8,590 nucleotides of DNA from Campylobacterota bacterium. Lineage in GTDB: Bacteria > Campylobacterota > Campylobacteria > Campylobacterales > Sulfurovaceae. Below the pieces are notes generated by a model, which did no database searches, was not told where the DNA came from, and worked only from the letters and a program-made list of their open reading frames with translations. The DNA is taken from contig DSAK01000021.1 of the NCBI GenBank assembly GCA_011372825.1, positions 1 through 8,590 on the forward strand, given 5' to 3'. The position numbers and the translations under genes were made by a program. This document shows positions 6,830 through 8,590 of the stretch, piece by piece. Numbering within the stretch: the stretch's first letter is position 1; each line of letters opens with the position of its first letter.

Positions 6830-8266
6830 ATGGCAGATATTTCAAATATCGTAAAATCAATTCAAAACATTATGAGAACAGATACGGGTGTCGATGGTGA
6901 TGCTCAAAGAATTTCACAGCTTGTGTGGATGCTTTTTTTAAAAGTATTTGATGCAAAAGAGGAAGAGTTTGAACTAGAAAGTGAAAATTATAAATCTCCG
7001 ATCCCCGAAAAACTTAGATGGAGAAACTGGGCTACTGATGATGAGGGGCTTACGGGTGAAGAGCTAATGCTTTTTATAAACAACGAGCTTTTTCCTACGC
7101 TAAAAGAGCTTGACATCACGACATCTAACGCTTACGCTCCGCTTGTAAAAGGGATGTTTGAAGATGCCTACAACTATATGAAGTCTGGAACACTTCTAAG
7201 ACAAGTGGTAAATAAACTCGAAGAGATACATTTTGACAATCTCTCTGAGAGACACCTCTTCAATGACATGTATGAGCAGATACTAAAAGATCTTCAAAGT
7301 GCAGGAAATGCAGGAGAGTACTATACACCTAGAGCCGTGACAGAGTTTATAGTGCAGATGGTTGATCCAAAACTGGGCGAAAAGGTGTTTGACCCTGCAT
7401 GTGGAACGGGAGGCTTTCTCATAAGCTCCATAAACCACATCATGAAAAGCGATGTAAAAACAGCAGAAGATAAAAAGACACTAGAGCATACTATCCAAGG
7501 AATAGAGAAAAAGCAACTCCCATACATGCTGTGTCTTACAAATCTAATACTTCACGATATAGAAACGCCAAATATCAGACATGATAACTCGCTATCTTAT
7601 CCCCTAAAAGAGATCACTCCAAATGAAAGAGTGGACTGCATCGTGGCAAATCCACCTTTTGGAGGAACGGAAGAGCAAGGGATAGAAAATAACTTCCCTG
7701 CAACTTACCGTACAAGAGAAACGGCTGACCTGTTTTTGCTACTCTTTATACAGATGCTAAAGCCAAGAGGAAGGGCTGGGATAGTTTTGCCAGACGGTAC
7801 ACTTTTTGGTGATGGCGTAACAGCTAGGATAAAAGAGAAACTTCTTGAAGAGTGTAACCTACACACCATAGTAAGACTTCCAAACGGGATATTTGCTCCA
7901 TATACGGACATCAACACAAATCTGCTTTTCTTTACAAAAGGTGAGAGTACAAAAGAGATATGGTACTATGAACAACCACTTCCACAAGGGTATAAAAAAT
8001 ACACCAAAACAAAGCCAGTAAAATTACAAGACTTTAATGAGCTAAAAAGCTGGTGGAATGATAGAGTTGAAAATGAACAGGCTTACAAAGTAGATATAGA
8101 TACCATCAAAGCAAATAATTTTAACCTCGATGTGAAAAATCCGCATAAAGGTGAAGAAGAGGAAGAGCTTACAACAAGCGAAATCATAGATAAGATCGAA
8201 GCTTCGATGAACAAGAGTGTGGAATTACTTGAAGAGATAAGAGGTTTGGCTAATGCGAGAGGTTAA
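6830..8266 (+). CDS. hsdM: Type I DNA methyltransferase subunit M (HsdM)
   Basis: HsdM uses S-adenosylmethionine to methylate adenine N6 at the site chosen by HsdS, in an M2S1 complex. The 478-residue product is full length. Residues 1-140 form the helical HsdM N-terminal domain. The catalytic domain follows with GEYYTPRAV (162-170, motif X), FDPACGTGGF (187-196, motif I, SAM binding) and NPPF (274-277, motif IV, catalytic). The C-terminus has an acidic KGEEEEEL stretch and a helix that probably contacts HsdS. The start is supported by AAAAGGA at 6812-6818, 11 nt before the ATG. The gene follows hsdR by 26 nt and overlaps hsdS by 14 nt, so the three genes form one operon. No key residue is missing, so methylation could persist even if hsdR is dead. 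Confidence 0.95.
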   Translation: MADISNIVKSIQNIMRTDTGVDGDAQRISQLVWMLFLKVFDAKEEEFELESENYKSPIPEKLRWRNWATDDEGLTGEELMLFINNELFPTLKELDITTSNAYAPLVKGMFEDAYNYMKSGTLLRQVVNKLEEIHFDNLSERHLFNDMYEQILKDLQSAGNAGEYYTPRAVTEFIVQMVDPKLGEKVFDPACGTGGFLISSINHIMKSDVKTAEDKKTLEHTIQGIEKKQLPYMLCLTNLILHDIETPNIRHDNSLSYPLKEITPNERVDCIVANPPFGGTEEQGIENNFPATYRTRETADLFLLLFIQMLKPRGRAGIVLPDGTLFGDGVTARIKEKLLEECNLHTIVRLPNGIFAPYTDINTNLLFFTKGESTKEIWYYEQPLPQGYKKYTKTKPVKLQDFNELKSWWNDRVENEQAYKVDIDTIKANNFNLDVKNPHKGEEEEELTTSEIIDKIEASMNKSVELLEEIRGLANARG

Positions 8267-8590
8267 ATTAAAAGAAATTTTAACTGAATCAAAAATTATT
8301 TCCGACAAACCTAATCCTGATTGCAGGTTAAGAGTTAAGCTGAATGTAGGTGGTGTTGAAAAACGACCAATGCTTAAAGATTCTGGTACTACTAAGTATT
8401 ATGTAAGAAAAGCAGGACAATTCATTTATGGTCGCCAAAATTTATTTAAAGGAGCATTTGGGGTTGTACCTGCTGAGCTAGATAATTATGAATCAAGTAT
8501 AGATTTACCTACATTTGATGTATCAGATGAATGTTCAGTTGATTGGATAATATATTTTCTATTAGTTGGAGAAAGGTATAAGCATTTAGA
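8253..8590 (+). CDS. hsdS: Type I specificity subunit S (HsdS), N-terminal part
   Basis: The frame is open from ATG 8253 to the window end (112 full codons), so the gene is truncated by the window, not by mutation. HsdS chooses the DNA target through two target-recognition domains separated by conserved helices, and docks HsdM and HsdR. What is visible is the start of the first recognition domain, with KYYVRKAGQFIYGRQNL (49-65), GAFGVVPAEL (68-77) and SSIDLPTFDV (81-90). This pattern is typical of one class of type I recognition domains. The start is supported by AAGAGG at 8239-8244, 8 nt before the ATG, and by the 14-nt overlap with hsdM. The recognised DNA sequence cannot be read from this. 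The second recognition domain and any inverted repeats or phase-variable tracts would lie downstream of the window. Confidence 0.87.
   Translation, partial: MREVKLKEILTESKIISDKPNPDCRLRVKLNVGGVEKRPMLKDSGTTKYYVRKAGQFIYGRQNLFKGAFGVVPAELDNYESSIDLPTFDVSDECSVDWIIYFLLVGERYKHL

Noticed and set aside
8253..8590. hsdS start as recently acquired DNA of different base composition
   Set aside because: Hand counts of 60-nt samples gave 33-35% GC in hsdS and 33-47% in hsdM, which is no clear difference.

Overview
The window is AT-rich bacterial DNA. Its gene style (A-rich codons, AAGGAG ribosome sites, TATAAT boxes with weak -35 elements) suggests a Campylobacterota member of the Sulfurimonas/Sulfuricurvum/Arcobacter kind. 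That assignment is an inference from sequence style and protein resemblance, not a proven one. All genes lie on the plus strand.

Layout. (1) 9-2000 is an intact gene for a large membrane-anchored periplasmic AsmA-like protein. It ends at a 14-bp stem-loop terminator (2011-2041) that has a TATAAT box inside it. (2) 2047-2123 is a tRNA with a CAU anticodon and an encoded CCA. (3) 2124-2444 is a gene-free AT-rich stretch. It holds short direct repeats starting at the last base of the tRNA, a pair of crossed inverted repeats followed by a small terminator, and the promoter region of the next operon. (4) 2445-4351 is an AbiE (type IV toxin-antitoxin / abortive infection) operon. The AbiEi antitoxin gene is intact and overlaps an AbiEii toxin gene cut by an in-frame TAA. 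A small third reading frame follows 17 nt later and is frameshifted. (5) 4423-8590 is a type I restriction-modification operon in the order hsdR-hsdM-hsdS. hsdR is split by a one-base frameshift between its two helicase lobes, hsdM is intact, and hsdS runs off the end of the window.

The stretch from the tRNA onward looks like the left end of a defence island at a tRNA locus, although no integrase is visible. In both defence systems the harmful component (toxin, restriction nuclease/translocase) is broken, while the protective component (antitoxin, methyltransferase) is open. Read literally, the cell would keep host-DNA methylation and an orphan antitoxin/repressor but neither attack function. 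The two frameshifts are of a homopolymer-shortening type that sequencing error can imitate. The TAA in the toxin gene is a substitution and is harder to dismiss as error.

I see no CRISPR array, transposase or integrase in the window. I do not recognise a wholly new system. The least explained elements are the small third gene of the AbiE operon and the crossed repeats at 2241-2299.
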